From the NCBI RefSeq assembly GCF_000701825.1, contig NZ_JNJY01000006.1, positions 1 through 56,128 of the forward strand: a stretch of DNA of 56,128 bases. The letters run 5' to 3'. Below, piece by piece: positions 20,900 to 30,556 of this stretch. The position numbers were made by a program, and so were the translations under genes. The DNA is from Mycoplasma collis ATCC 35278 (GTDB lineage: Bacteria > Bacillota_I > Bacilli_A > Mycoplasmatales > Metamycoplasmataceae). The stretch's first letter is position 1; the number at the start of each line of letters is the position of its first letter. The notes under the pieces were generated by a model. That model saw only the letters and a program-made list of their open reading frames with translations. It ran no database searches and was not told the origin of the DNA.

Positions 20900-21261
20900 G
20901 GGGGTGTAATGGCTTCGACATCTATAGGCAATTTTAAAGTTCAGTGGTCTAATAAACCATAAATATTTCTAGGCTTAAATAAACGGAAAAGCTAAAAAAC
21001 AAGAAGATGTAACTTTAAATATGTTAGCTTCTTCACAAAACTATAATTTTTCTTTTGCTTAAAATAGCAAATTATTTTTTATTAAAAATATAAAAACATA
21101 GATTAAACAGATCATCATAAGTTTAATTTTATTAATGATGGCTAATGAAAGATTTTTGATAGTTTTAAATTTCAAATTAGCTTAAAATAAAAACTACTAA
21201 ACTGTAAACCTTTATCTTTGTTTTTAGGTGGACCCGGGTTCAACTCCCGGCATCTCCACCA
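20900..21261 (+). ncRNA. ssrA: Transfer-messenger RNA (tmRNA)
   Basis: Rescues stalled ribosomes and tags the unfinished protein. The 5' end GGGGGTGTAATGGCTTCGAC and the 3' end TTCAACTCCCGGCATCTCCACCA form the tRNA-like part (acceptor GGGGGTG/CATCTCC). The tag reading frame after AAAC reads GKAKKQEDVTLNMLASSQ then NYNFSFA and a TAA stop; the resume codon is GGA or a nearby GCT, not certain. The -FA ending matches other tags. A TATACA sequence about ten bases upstream is a likely -10 box. Total 362 bases. Confidence 0.96.
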
Positions 21262-21314
21262 TTTTTTTTTGTTTTTTTGTTATAATTAGTCGAAAAACAA
21301 GGAGATGTAAAAAA

Positions 21315-21755
21315 ATGTTTGATTTAGAAATAAAAAAATTACATAAATTACAAGCTACTTTACAAATGGCTTACCATAACATTACTAATATTCATTGACA
21401 TATTGAAGGAAAACGTTTTTTTGAAATTCACAAGAAAACTGATGAATTAAGAAGCGAAATCATTGAATTTATTGATATGGTTGCTGAAAAAATAATTATG
21501 TTAAATGGAAAAGCATTAGTAAATATTAAAGAAATTGAAAAAACATCTTTAATTAAAGAAAATAGTGAATTAACATTCTGTGAAAAAAGCGCAAAATCTG
21601 TTGTTGAATATTTAACAACTGTTTTAAATTTAGTAACTAATGTTAATGATAAAGATTTTAGTTTTAGTTTAAGAGTTCAACCTTTAATTGATGAAATTAT
21701 TTTATCAATCGATAAATGAAAATGACAGTTTGAAAAATATTCAATTAATTTTTAA
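21315..21755 (+). CDS. dps: Dps/ferritin-like protein
   Basis: A 146-residue four-helix protein of the Dps family, which stores iron and protects DNA from peroxide as a hollow dodecamer. The N-terminal helices carry the family pattern NIHWHIEGKRFFEIHKKTDEL followed by EIIEFIDMVAEKI, where His, Asp and Glu residues form the ferroxidase site at the dimer interface. The ending LSIDKWKWQFEKY contains two TGA-Trp. AAGGAG precedes the ATG. It lies 53 bases after the tmRNA and is transcribed separately or from the tmRNA promoter. Confidence 0.88.
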
Positions 21756-21773
21756 TATTTTAACTTTTTTTTG

Positions 21774-21941
21774 TTAAAATAAATTCATTATGAAACTAGT
21801 TAGCTATAATTTTATATTTTTCGTTAAAAAGTATATTTATATACTTATGTTTTATGTTGATATAAATTTAGCTATTAAAAAAAACATAATTTCTTTTTTT
21901 GATAAATTCCCCATCTCTCTTCATTAGAGAGAGGTTTTTTT
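21774..21941 (+). promoter_or_regulatory. Structured leader or small RNA upstream of potA
   Basis: A stretch that could begin at a -10-like TAAAAT (near 21774) and runs to a strong terminator at 21911-21941. It contains a hairpin AAGTATA-TTTA-TATACTT and a possible longer pairing between TTATGTTTT and AAAACATAA. A 45-codon frame (ATG at 21790) ends inside the terminator but has no ribosome site. It may be a small RNA, an attenuator or a riboswitch for the polyamine operon; I recognise no known class. Confidence 0.4.
21911..21941 (+). terminator. Terminator upstream of potA
   Basis: Hairpin TCTCTCT-TCATT-AGAGAGA with flanking CC/GG pairs and seven T after it. It comes just before the TATAAT at 21952 that probably serves potA. 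Confidence 0.85.
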
Positions 21942-21951
21942 ATACCTTTTA

Positions 21952-21957
21952 TATAAT
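21952..21957 (+). promoter_or_regulatory. Probable -10 box of the potABCD operon
   Basis: A consensus TATAAT lies 79 bases ahead of the preferred potA start and after the terminator. A good -35 box is not seen. Confidence 0.5.
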
Positions 21958-22030
21958 GAAGTTTTTAAATTTTTTATTTTTTTTAATATAAATAACATAT
22001 TTAATTCTATATTGGATGAAAGGCGAATTT

Positions 22031-23395
22031 ATGGAAATAAAAGCTAATAAATTTTTTCAAAATTCTTTAAAACCGTTAATTAACTTAGTTAATGTAGAAA
22101 AAGAATTTGATAATAAAAAAGTTTTAAATAACATTAATCTTAAAATTAATAAAGGTGAATTTGTTACTTTACTAGGGCCTTCTGGTTCGGGAAAAACAAC
22201 TATATTAAGATTAATTGGTGGTTTTGAGTGAACTACAAGAGGTGAAATCAAATTCAATGATATTGATATTAAAGACTTATCTCCTAATAAAAGAAATGTT
22301 TCAACAATTTTTCAAGATTATGCTCTTTTTAGTCACTTAGGAATTAAGGGAAATATTAACTATGGATTAAAATTAAAAAGATACGCAAAAGATTTTGTAA
22401 AACCTGAAATATATAAAAAACTTGAAGCTAAAAAAGTTTTATGAACTAAAATAGCTAATTTAAAAATGAAAGAGCTTGATAAAATTCAAATCAATTATGA
22501 ACAAGAGCTTAAAAAACCAAAACTTTCGAAAATAAAGCGAAAAAAAATTCAAAATTGACTAGATGATTCTGATTTTAAATATTCATATTGAGAAAATTAT
22601 GTAAATGTAAAGGTTGAAAAGTTTTCTAAAAAATATTTAACTAGAAAAATTACAAAAGCAGAAATGGAAAAAGAATCTAAAGAAATAATAAAATTAGTTG
22701 GGCTAGAAGGAAGTGAAAATAAAAAAATTAGTGAACTTTCTGGAGGTATGAAGCAAAGAGTTGCATTAGCTAGAAGTTTAGTTTTAGAACCACAAATTTT
22801 ATTATTAGATGAACCTTTATCAGCGCTTGATGCTAAAATTAGACAAAAAATGCAACAACTTTTACGTTCAATTCAAAAAAAATTAAATATCACATTTGTA
22901 TTTGTTACTCATGATCAAGATGAAGCGCTTGAATTATCAGATAGGATAGCAATTATTAGAGATGGACAAATTGAACAATTCGATACTCCTAATAAAATTT
23001 ATGATTATCCTATAAATAAATGAGTAGCTAATTTTATAGGATCTGCTAATTTTTTTAAAGTAAAATATTTATCTAAACACAAAGTAGAACTCTTAAATAA
23101 AATAGTCTATTGAGACGAAGATAAAAATTCTTCAACGAGTTTTGTTCCTAATCAAATATTAGATGGTCTAGTAAGACCAGAAGATGTTAAAATTTCTTTA
23201 ACTAGTGGTTTTTTCGATGGAATAGTAAAAAAAGTGGTGTACAAAGGTTCTTATTATTTTATTGACGTTTTAGTAAATGAGCAAATAATTTATGTTGAGA
23301 CTAATGTTAAATATTTAGAAAATACTAAAGTAAAAATTAGCTGGGATGATGATTCTCTTCATTTAATGCTACTTGATAAAAAAGGTTTTAATTAG
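22031..23395 (+). CDS. potA: Spermidine/putrescine ABC transporter ATPase PotA
   Basis: ATPase that powers polyamine uptake with PotB, PotC and PotD. It is 454 residues. Walker [11 protein letters not shown]-loop [10 protein letters not shown], signature LSGGMKQR, Walker B LLLDEP and H-loop VTHDQDEA are all present. Between Q-loop and signature there is an unusual Lys/Glu-rich insertion of about 100 residues, a feature also known from other mycoplasma PotA proteins. The C-terminus is a TOBE-like domain ([10 protein letters not shown]). The ATG at 22031 is chosen because AAGGCG precedes it; an ATG 15 bases upstream is in frame. First gene of potABCD-gntR. Confidence 0.95.
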
Positions 23396-23397
23396 TT

Positions 23398-24246
23398 ATG
23401 TTTTTAAAGATGTATGAAAAAATTAAAACATTATTAAATTTAAGATTGATAATGTTTTTACCTTATTTAGTTTTTGCTTTTATTTTTATAATTTTACCTT
23501 TAATTTTGCTTGTTTTCAAAGCTTTTATTCCATTAAAAACTGAACAAGAATATAATTTTGATAATTTTGCTTTAGTGAAAGATACAACTACATGAAAAAT
23601 TATGTGAAGATCGATTTGACTATCAGTTTTAAGCGCATTAATTTGTTTAATAATTGCCTTACCTTATTCATTTTTTGTTGCTAATTCTAAATCTAAAATT
23701 TTTAAAATTTATGCTATATCTTTAATTATTTCGCCTTTAATTATTTTTACCATTTCTAAAATTTTTGCCCTAAGAGCTTTGTTTGTTTCTATTTTTGATG
23801 AAAATCAAATAAACAATGAATTTTTTATGTTAATAGCATTAATATATCTTAATCTCCCTTTCATGATAATTCCACTTTATACTGTCTTTAGAGATATGCC
23901 AAAAAATATTTTAGAAGCATCAGCTGATCTTGGCTATAATAAATTTTGAACTTTAATAAAAGTAGTTTTACCTTACGGAATGAAGGCAATTTTTTCAGGA
24001 ATAGCTTTAGTTTTTTTAATGTCAGCTACAACGATTATCATTTCAGATAAATTTTTACCTTCAGGTTCACAAAAACAATTTATAGGAAATTTAATTAATA
24101 AAAATGCTAGTTTAGTTAATGCTTTTGATTTAGCAAAAGTATCTTCATTAGTTTTAATTACAATTTTAGTACTTTATACTGTTTATGGAATTATTTACTT
24201 ATTCCCTTTGATTTTATCAAAAATAAAAGGAGTTAAACATGACTAG
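23398..24246 (+). CDS. potB: Spermidine/putrescine ABC transporter permease PotB
   Basis: Membrane-spanning subunit of the polyamine importer, 282 residues with about six hydrophobic segments (first at about 18-42). The permease EAA loop is ILEASADLGYNKFWTLIKVVLPYG (residues about 170-193), which docks on PotA. TGA-Trp codons occur at TTTWKIMWRSIWLS. The start lies two bases after the potA stop. The gene overlaps potC by eight bases. Confidence 0.94.
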
Positions 24247-25063
24247 AGTTTGAAATTTTATTACAAAATATGAAATTTTAAAAAAAACTTATATTTGAAT
24301 AATTTTAATTTTGTTTTATATTCCTTTATTAGCTGGAACAATTTTTTCATTTAACAAGTCATCAGAAAAAGGTTTTGTTTCTACAACATGAAATTCCTTT
24401 AGTTTAGAAGGTTATATTTATTTAAGTTCTGATAAATTTGTAAATTCATTAGTAAATTCAATCATTATAGGTTTTTGTAGTGTAATTATCGTAATAATTA
24501 TTAGTTTATTTACTGTTTTTGCAATTTGAAAACAAAAATTAAAATTACCTAAAAAATATTTAAATGTTAGTTCGAATATTTCTTTAATTAATCCAGATAT
24601 AATAACAGCAATTTCTTTAGCTATAATTTTTAGTTTTTTATTTGGTGTTTTAAAATCTAGCAATGAAGGAATAATAAGAGCAATAATTGCGCATTCAACA
24701 ATGGCTTTACCTTATGGGATTTTATTAATGTATCCTAGAAGCGAAAATTTTTCTATATCTTTATATGAAGCATCGCAAGATCTTGGTTATAGTAAAATAC
24801 AAACTTGATTTAGAGTTTATATCTTTTATATGTTGCCTTCAATTTTTTTTAGTTCTATAGTTATCTTTATTTTATCTTTTGATGATTTTATCATTACTAG
24901 AATTACTTCAAATACCCAAACTATTGCAGTTGATCTTTATCAAGGGCAATTTAAAACTTGATCATTGGCTATTGGAACAATAATTTTGATTTTAATTTTA
25001 ATAGGCAATATAATGTGAATATTTTTAAAAGTTAAAAAAGGGAGAAGATATGAAAAAAAATAA
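24239..25063 (+). CDS. potC: Spermidine/putrescine ABC transporter permease PotC
   Basis: Second permease of the polyamine importer, 274 residues, about six membrane segments. The EAA loop reads SLYEASQDLGYSKIQTWFRV, followed by LPSIFFSSIVIFILSFDDFI, a PotC hallmark. It starts within the potB stop region and ends in a 14-base overlap with potD, so all four genes are translationally coupled. Several Trp are TGA. Confidence 0.95.
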
Positions 25064-26765
25064 AAAAATATTTTTATGAATTATTTTCATTTTCACATTT
25101 CTTTTTGCATTTTCTTTTTTAACCATTTATAAAATTAAAAGACCTTATAGGCCGCTTATTATGAATTATCAATCTTATTTAGAACCTGATATTCAAAAAA
25201 ATATTGAAAAAGACTTTAGTTATCAAGAATTCTCTGAAATTAATGAATTTGAAAAATTATTACAAGATAATCGAACTATAGGTGGAGTTTCTTCTGATTT
25301 TGCTATTGTTCAAAAAATAAAGAAAAATTTACTTAAAAAAGTAGATTATGCTTATTTATTTAAAGACAATAAAGAATTATCAGAAAAATTTGCTAGCAAA
25401 GAATTGAAAATTAGAAAACAAGCTTTTACATCGCTAGTTAGAAATGAAACAATAAATCACCTAGATAAATTTAATAAATTTTTATATAAAATTGAAAATA
25501 ATCAAAAAAAATATGATCTTGATAATGATGGTGAAAATGATGAGTTATGAGAATATATTATTCCATATTATGTCCAAGATAAAGTCATAGCATATACAAC
25601 TGGTAATTATAAAAGCAATGATAAATTAATTCCTTTAAAAAAACATTTAAAAAAATTAGATGAAAATACAAGAAAAGATATTCAAGAAAATGGAATAACA
25701 TTTGATGAATTTACCGTTGAAGCTATTATTGATAAACTTCAAAAATATGGTTATAATAATTTTGCTTGAACAGAAGCTGTTAGAGATAATTTATTATTAG
25801 GAAGCGAAAATATAGCGCTAAAAAATAATAATCCTAGTTTATATAGTGGCCAAGTTTCGCAAGATGAAAATAGTTTATTTTTTTATAAAAAACAAATAGA
25901 CGAATTTATTGAATTAATAGAAAAAGTTTCAAAGAAAAAATTCAGTGATCATAATTTTAATTTTTTCACTTCTGATGGTTTAGAACTTTTAACATCTATT
26001 ATTGATACAAATAAAAATCCTTCAGTAGCTTATTTATATAATGGTGATGCTATTGATGCCTTTTATTCTAATGATAATTTTTCTAATATTGAAGATGGAC
26101 AAGCTATTAAAATTATTAGACCAAAAAACAATCTTGTTTTAATGGATGGATGAGTTTTTTCAAAGAATATATCTAAAGAACATGAACAAAAATTATTAAA
26201 TCATCTTTATGAAAATATTTATAAAGATGAAGATAAATCCATTGATGAAATGCTTAGCAAAATTTTAGTTAATAAAAAATATAATTATATCCAAGATGAA
26301 AATGAGAAACGTATTAAACAAGAAAATACAGCTATAAGTATTGATTTTAATCAATTAGCCCCATTTAAAAATTTTGATTATATTAATTACACTCCAACTT
26401 TTAAAAATAGTTTTGAAATATTAAAAAAATTATATTTTAATGAAAATTACAAAAGTGCTTATGCTTCTGATAAAGATGATGAGAAAGAAATTATTTTATT
26501 ATTAGATAAAAATGGAAATACATTTAGTAAAAAAGAAAAAATAAAATTCAATGATATAGATACTTATGTTGATTCATCAAATGGTAAAATAGCTTTAAAT
26601 TTATACATAACTCAACAAGAAGAACAAACTAAAAATGGTCATTTTGTAGATGAAAATACTAAAAAAGATGATAAATATAAATTAAAATATTCATTTTTAT
26701 ACCCAGTTAACGAATTATTAGAAAGTGAAATAAAAACTTATTATAATTTAAGAACAAAAAACTAA
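25050..26765 (+). CDS. potD: Polyamine-binding protein PotD, membrane-anchored
   Basis: Substrate-binding component of the polyamine importer, inferred mainly from its place after potABC. It is 571 residues, much longer than E. coli PotD (about 350). A hydrophobic N-terminus (FLWIIFIFTFLFAFSFLTIY, about 8-27) lacks a lipobox Cys, so it is probably an uncleaved anchor rather than a lipoprotein. Periplasmic-binding-like parts include IIPYYVQDKVIAYTTGNY and VAYLYNGDAIDAFY. A calcium-loop-like DLDNDGENDEL lies near residue 155. The remaining C-terminal domain is mycoplasma-specific. Confidence 0.85.
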
Positions 26766-26781
26766 ATTGGAAAATAGTGTT

Positions 26782-27429
26782 ATGGAAACAAAAAAAGAAA
26801 AATTATTAAAATATTTAATAGATTTAATTATCAACAAACAAAAAAAACCAAATGAAATAATGCCATCAGAACAATGATTGATGTTGCGTTTTGATGTTTC
26901 AAGAATAACAGCAATAAATGCATATAAAAAATTAGAAGCAATAGGAGCTGTTTACAATATTCCTAAACAAGGAAGATTTGTTGCTGAAAATTTCTTTGGT
27001 TTAATAAAGCCTTTTGCGCATGCATATGTTATTAATAATTTTGAAATTAAAAAAATAGCTAAAAAAAAGCCAAAATGATTTGAGGAATTTAAAATTATTT
27101 TTAATGATGATTATAATGTTTATCAAAAAAAATATTTTAAAGACGATGAATATATAATTTTTAGTGAAAATTATGTAACTAAAAAATATGAAATGCCTAA
27201 AAAATTTGATAATAATTTTTCATTCACTAATTTTTTTCAAGAAAAAAATGATTTTTTAAAAAGTGCTGTTTATAAATTAAGATATGAAAAAGTTAATATT
27301 TTTAATTGTAAATATTTAGTAGTTGTTTATTGTTGATATTATGATAATAATGGAATTGTTTGAGCTTCTAAATTTATTGTAAAACCTAAATATTTCATTT
27401 TTTCTCACCAAGAAAAAAGCTTATTTTAA
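26782..27429 (+). CDS. GntR-family transcriptional regulator
   Basis: A 215-residue DNA-binding regulator. Residues about 5-70 form the winged helix typical of GntR: KKPNEIMPSEQWLMLRFDVS, TAINAYKKLEAIGAVYNIPK and QGRFVAEN. The C-terminal part (about 85-215) resembles a UTRA-type ligand domain with FFQEKNDFLKSAVYKLRYEK. It follows potD by 16 bases and is likely in the same transcript, so it may control polyamine genes, but its ligand is unknown. The last 190 bases of the gene are duplicated, in decayed form, at 29348. Confidence 0.88.
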
Positions 27430-27483
27430 ATCAAAAAAGCTTAATACATCATTATTTTTTAATCAAAATAAGCATTTTCTTTC

Positions 27484-27504
27484 TTTTTTTTTTTTTTGTA
27501 AAAT
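27484..27504 (+). promoter_or_regulatory. T14 promoter of TM2 gene 1
   Basis: Fourteen T (27484-27497) then G and the -10 box TAAAAT (27499-27504). The tract occupies the -35/-10 spacer. Slippage would change spacing, the mechanism known for mycoplasma phase-variable lipoprotein promoters. Confidence 0.6.
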
Positions 27505-27538
27505 TAAATTAAAAAAAAGAAAGGAAAAAAAATTAATT

Positions 27539-27775
27539 ATGAATAATTCAGTAAATGTTAGGGTAGTTTCTCCTAAAAGTAGATTAATAACTGTTTTACT
27601 TTCATTATTTCTTGGAGCTTTAGGAGTTGACAGATTCTATACTGGTAAAATAATGCTAGGAATATTAAAATTAATTACTGCTGGTGGTTTTGGTGTGTGA
27701 GCACTTATCGATTTTATATTAGCTCTTACTGGTAACATGAGAGACTCAGCAAATAATTTAATTGCTAAATGATAA
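27539..27775 (+). CDS. TM2 domain membrane protein, copy 1
   Basis: A 78-residue membrane protein of the TM2 family: two membrane segments joined by a short turn. The first segment ends with LGALGVDRFYTGKIMLGILK, the family motif (G-x-x-G-x-D-R-F-Y-x-G), and the second is GGFGVWALIDFILAL. Function of bacterial TM2 proteins is not established. AAAGGA lies about 15 bases before the ATG. TGA-Trp occurs in GVWAL and at the C-terminal KW. A paralogue at 29631 shares about half its residues. Confidence 0.92.
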
Positions 27776-27779
27776 AAAT

Positions 27780-27809
27780 TAATTCTAAGCATTGCTTAGA
27801 ATTTTTTTA
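27780..27809 (+). terminator. Terminator after TM2 gene 1
   Basis: Hairpin AATTCTAAGC-ATT-GCTTAGAATT followed by T7. Confidence 0.88.
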
Positions 27810-27987
27810 TTTTTTAGAGATTTATTTTAAAAAATAAATTAACTATAAAAACTAAAACAAATATTAAAAAAATCACAAATATTATTTTTAATATTTGCTT
27901 AAGAAAATATGTTTTTTTAAACATATTATTTTATTTATTTAAAAATTGTAAAATAAAAACGCTAACACAAATAGACAACTTAAAAAT

Positions 27988-28572
27988 TTACTTTAAGTTT
28001 GAATATTTTTTCAAACCAAAAAATCATTCTAAAAAAGAATTTGTAATTCCTTTTGGATATAACATTTTTTTTCACTTTCTATCGTATTTAATGTTATATT
28101 TTTTACAATATTTTTTAGCAATATTACTTCAATCTTTTAGTTTTAATTGAATTAACATTCCATAATTAGGGTTTGTTGTTCGAGATTTAACAATTAAGTA
28201 ATGTAAAAAAGCGTGTTCTTCTATATTTACAATCAAACATAAACCGTTATTATAATCTAATTTATTAGATTGTAAAAAAGCTCCAGAAATAAAAATCTCT
28301 TCGATATGATGTCTTTGATAAAGATAATTATTATAAAATTTTTCTTCTCTTTTATTAATAAAATAATTACTTATTTTAAGTTTTTTATATTCTAATACTT
28401 GATAATTATTAATTTCTTGTTGATATTGTTTAATAATTTTTTTAACTATATTAAAGTAAATTTCCACATAATTAAAATCAATTTCATTTTTATCGTTTTG
28501 GTAATTTAAATTAATTAAGTCATTAGCTTTTATTTCTTCATTTAGTATTTTTGTAATAATTTCATTATTCAT
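27988..28572 (-). CDS. HNH-like endonuclease family protein
   Basis: A 194-residue protein I can place only tentatively. Its central part YQRHHIEEIFISGAF, then NNGLCLIVNIEEHAFLHYLI, follows the pattern HHIxP...N.xxL...EH...H.LL seen in phage and intron HNH endonucleases; the two His, Asn and EH-H positions are kept, while the usual Pro and Gly-Gly are lost. The N-terminal 90 residues are helical and Lys/Asn-rich. The C-terminus continues through TGA-Trp (KDWSNIAKKY, KWKKMLYPKG) to YSNLK. GGAG stands ahead of the ATG. It lies alone in a gene-poor region between the two TM2 copies, compatible with a mobile gene. Confidence 0.62.
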
Positions 28573-29347
28573 ATTTTTTACTCCTTAATAAATTATATAT
28601 TTTTTAGTAAGTACAATTTGGTTTAATTTACTAAACTAATTATTTATGAATTGTGTCAAAATATTAACTTAAATAGCCGCAATTAAATTAACTTTATTAT
28701 TGAAAATATAATACTTAACTTTTGAAAAAATAAATTAATATTTTTCAAATAGTGACTCATAATTTATTTTTAAATGTATTTTCTAAGTAATTCGCAAAAT
28801 TATAAATTCAAATATTTGTCTAACTAATATTATTTAAAAGAATATTAAACACTGTTTTGTACGCTATCAAAAAAATTATAAAACAAATTTTTATTATCTT
28901 GCCGCATAAAAATAATTATATAAAAAACAAAAAAAATTTTAAAATAAATTTATGACACATGGTGTTTCATTTTTTTTCGTTTCAAAAAAATTAAAAATTT
29001 AATATTTTTTTCAATCAAAAATTATTTATTTTATCAAATAAAAAAACATATAATTTAAAAATAAAGAAAAGTCAAGTTTATTAAAAATTAAACAATAGCT
29101 ATGAATTTAATTGAATAACTAAAGAAAAAAAATAAGCAATTAAGCAATATTTTAAAATATTTATAATCTAAAAATAAAGATGAATTAACTAATATATTCA
29201 TTTTGTAAATTTTATTATTTAAATACTTAAATTTTCAACAAAATTTTACATTTACAAAGGATTTGATAAATATAATTAAAATTATTGAAATTAAACTGTT
29301 AATCCACAAAATGCTTTTACATGCTTACATACTGATTTAACTGAAAA
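28573..29347. other. Gene-free AT-rich region
   Basis: About 775 bases of very AT-rich sequence with stops in all frames. I see no RNA gene, clear terminator or readable remnant before the decayed gntR tail that begins at 29348. Probably decayed sequence left by the TM2 duplication or a lost mobile element. Confidence 0.6.
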
Positions 29348-29532
29348 GAAAAAAATGATTTTTTAAAAAGTGGAGTTTATAAATTAAGATATAGAAAAGT
29401 TAATATCTTTAATCATAAATATTTGTAATTTTATAGTTGATATTATGATAATAATGGAATTGTTTGGACTTCTAAATTTATTGTAAAACCTAAATATTTC
29501 ATTTTTTCCAGCCAAAAAAAAGTTCATTTTAA
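29348..29532 (+). pseudogene. Decayed copy of the gntR 3' end
   Basis: The stretch matches the last 190 bases of gntR (27241-27429), including the segment around TATGATAATAATGGAATTG and the codons for KFIVKPKYFIF. It has frame changes and stop codons (for example TAA after KYL) and no 5' part, so it cannot encode the regulator. It marks the left border of the duplicated segment. Confidence 0.85.
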
Positions 29533-29578
29533 ATCAAAAAAAGCTTGTTGCATCATTATTTTTTTATCAAAATAACCA

Positions 29579-29600
29579 TTTTTTTTTTTTTTTTTAAAAT
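29579..29600 (+). promoter_or_regulatory. T17 promoter of TM2 gene 2
   Basis: Seventeen T (29579-29595) merge into -10 box TAAAAT (29595-29600). The tract is three bases longer than in the duplicate at 27484, direct evidence that its length changes. Confidence 0.6.
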
Positions 29601-29630
29601 TAAATTAAAAAAAAGAAAGGAAAATAATTT

Positions 29631-29870
29631 ATGAACAATATAGAGTCATATATAACTATGATTAGCCCAAAAAGCAGAGCTGCATTAACTATTTTATCAT
29701 ATTTTTTAGGTGGTCTTGGAATTGACAGATTTTATGCAGGGAGAATAGCTTTAGGAATATTTAAAATCATAACATTAGCTGGATTTGGTGTATGATGGAT
29801 TGTTGATTTTGTATTAGCTGTGACAGGGAATATGAAAGATGCTAGCGGACATCTTATTGCTAAATGATAA
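29631..29870 (+). CDS. TM2 domain membrane protein, copy 2
   Basis: A 79-residue TM2 protein, paralogue of the gene at 27539. It has GGLGIDRFYAGRIALGIFK and GFGVWWIVDFVLAVTGNMKDA, with two membrane helices, and ends AKW by a TGA codon before a TAA stop. AGAAAGGA precedes the ATG by about 15 bases, as in copy 1. Conservation of the frame despite decay of the flanking gntR tail indicates selection for the protein. Confidence 0.92.
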
Positions 29871-29914
29871 TAAACAAATAAAAAAATGAATTATTAATAA
29901 AAAAAATTAAAATT

Positions 29915-29942
29915 AAATTTCTAAGCAATACTTAGATTTTTT
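29915..29942 (+). terminator. Terminator after TM2 gene 2
   Basis: Hairpin TCTAAG-CAATA-CTTAGA with T6; a shortened version of the terminator at 27780. Confidence 0.75.
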
Positions 29943-30149
29943 AATTTTTAAAAAATTAATTTAAAAAATTAATTATAAAAAATAAAATAAATATTTAAAT
30001 CATTTTCTTTTGAAAATAATAAATAATAATTTTGTTATTATTTAAAAATAGATAAATTTTTAAAAATCGATTATGATGAAAAACTAATAGCTGTACTATA
30101 AATTTTATTATTTTAATAGCAATAAATATTATTTGATTTTAAAATGAAT

Positions 30150-30207
30150 AAAAACACAAACTTTTTATGTAAAATAAATATTTCGGTTAAAAAGTTTGTG
30201 TTTTTTA
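30150..30207. terminator. Hairpin terminator of the small lipoprotein gene
   Basis: Long stem AAAACACAAACTTTTTA / TAAAAAGTTTGTGTTTT with about 22 bases of loop, flanked by A and T runs; it follows the stop at 30222 on the minus strand. Confidence 0.8.
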
Positions 30208-30221
30208 TTAAAAATATTATA

Positions 30222-30512
30222 TTAAGAATTTGTAAGAAGATCTTGTAAAATTTTAGCATCTAATGCGGCAAGTTTTACAAGGTAATTATCTTTGTATTTT
30301 TCTTTATATTCTTTTTCTAGCTCTTCTTTTAATTTATTAATTTCTTCTTCTAAACTTTTTGCTTTTTCTTCATCGCCGCTATTTTTTGCTTTAAAAGCTT
30401 CTTTAGATTTAGAAATATATTTGCTTTCTGTTGAAGCGCTACAAGCTATAAACAATCCTATTGGAGCTATAGCCACAGTGGATAATAAAAATAATTTAAA
30501 TAATTTTTTCAT
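30222..30512 (-). CDS. Small surface lipoprotein, 96 aa
   Basis: A predicted lipoprotein: basic start MKKLFKLFLL, hydrophobic stretch and lipobox FIAC with Cys24. The mature part is a short coiled coil rich in Lys and Glu (KAKSLEEEINKLKEELEKEY) ending in LQDLLTNS. I do not recognise a family. AGAAAGGA precedes the ATG. The promoter contains a 16-base T tract ending at the -10 box, so expression is probably switched on and off by slippage, as expected for a variable surface antigen. The gene is isolated and divergent from the glucan operon. Confidence 0.85.
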   Translation of the reverse strand: MKKLFKLFLLSTVAIAPIGLFIACSASTESKYISKSKEAFKAKNSGDEEKAKSLEEEINKLKEELEKEYKEKYKDNYLVKLAALDAKILQDLLTNS

Positions 30513-30535
30513 TTTTTCCTTTCTTTTTTCTCTTC

Positions 30536-30556
30536 ATTGTAAAAAAAAAAAAAAAA
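30536..30556 (-). promoter_or_regulatory. T16 promoter of the small lipoprotein
   Basis: On the minus strand, 16 T (30556-30541) lead directly into the -10 box TACAAT (30541-30536). Same design as the two TM2 promoters though the genes are unrelated. Confidence 0.65.

Larger units (their letters stand above)
27241..27910 (+). repeat. Segmental duplication, copy A
   Basis: Spans the 3' end of gntR, a T-tract promoter, a TM2 gene and its terminator. The same order recurs at 29348-30010 with strong similarity in the gntR tail, promoter and TM2 gene and weaker similarity at the right end. Confidence 0.85.
29348..30010 (+). repeat. Segmental duplication, copy B
   Basis: Second copy of 27241-27910: gntR remnant, T-tract promoter, TM2 gene and a worn terminator in the same order. 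The TM2 frame is kept intact while the gntR part decays. Confidence 0.85.
29871..30221. other. Intergenic region with two hairpins
   Basis: About 350 bases with no gene. It holds the worn TM2 terminator at its left and the lipoprotein terminator at its right; the rest is featureless AT-rich sequence. Confidence 0.6.

Noticed and set aside
21790..21927. A 45-codon frame upstream of potA as a gene
   Set aside because: No ribosome site, hydrophobic random-looking sequence, and its stop is inside a terminator stem. Kept only as part of a leader RNA.
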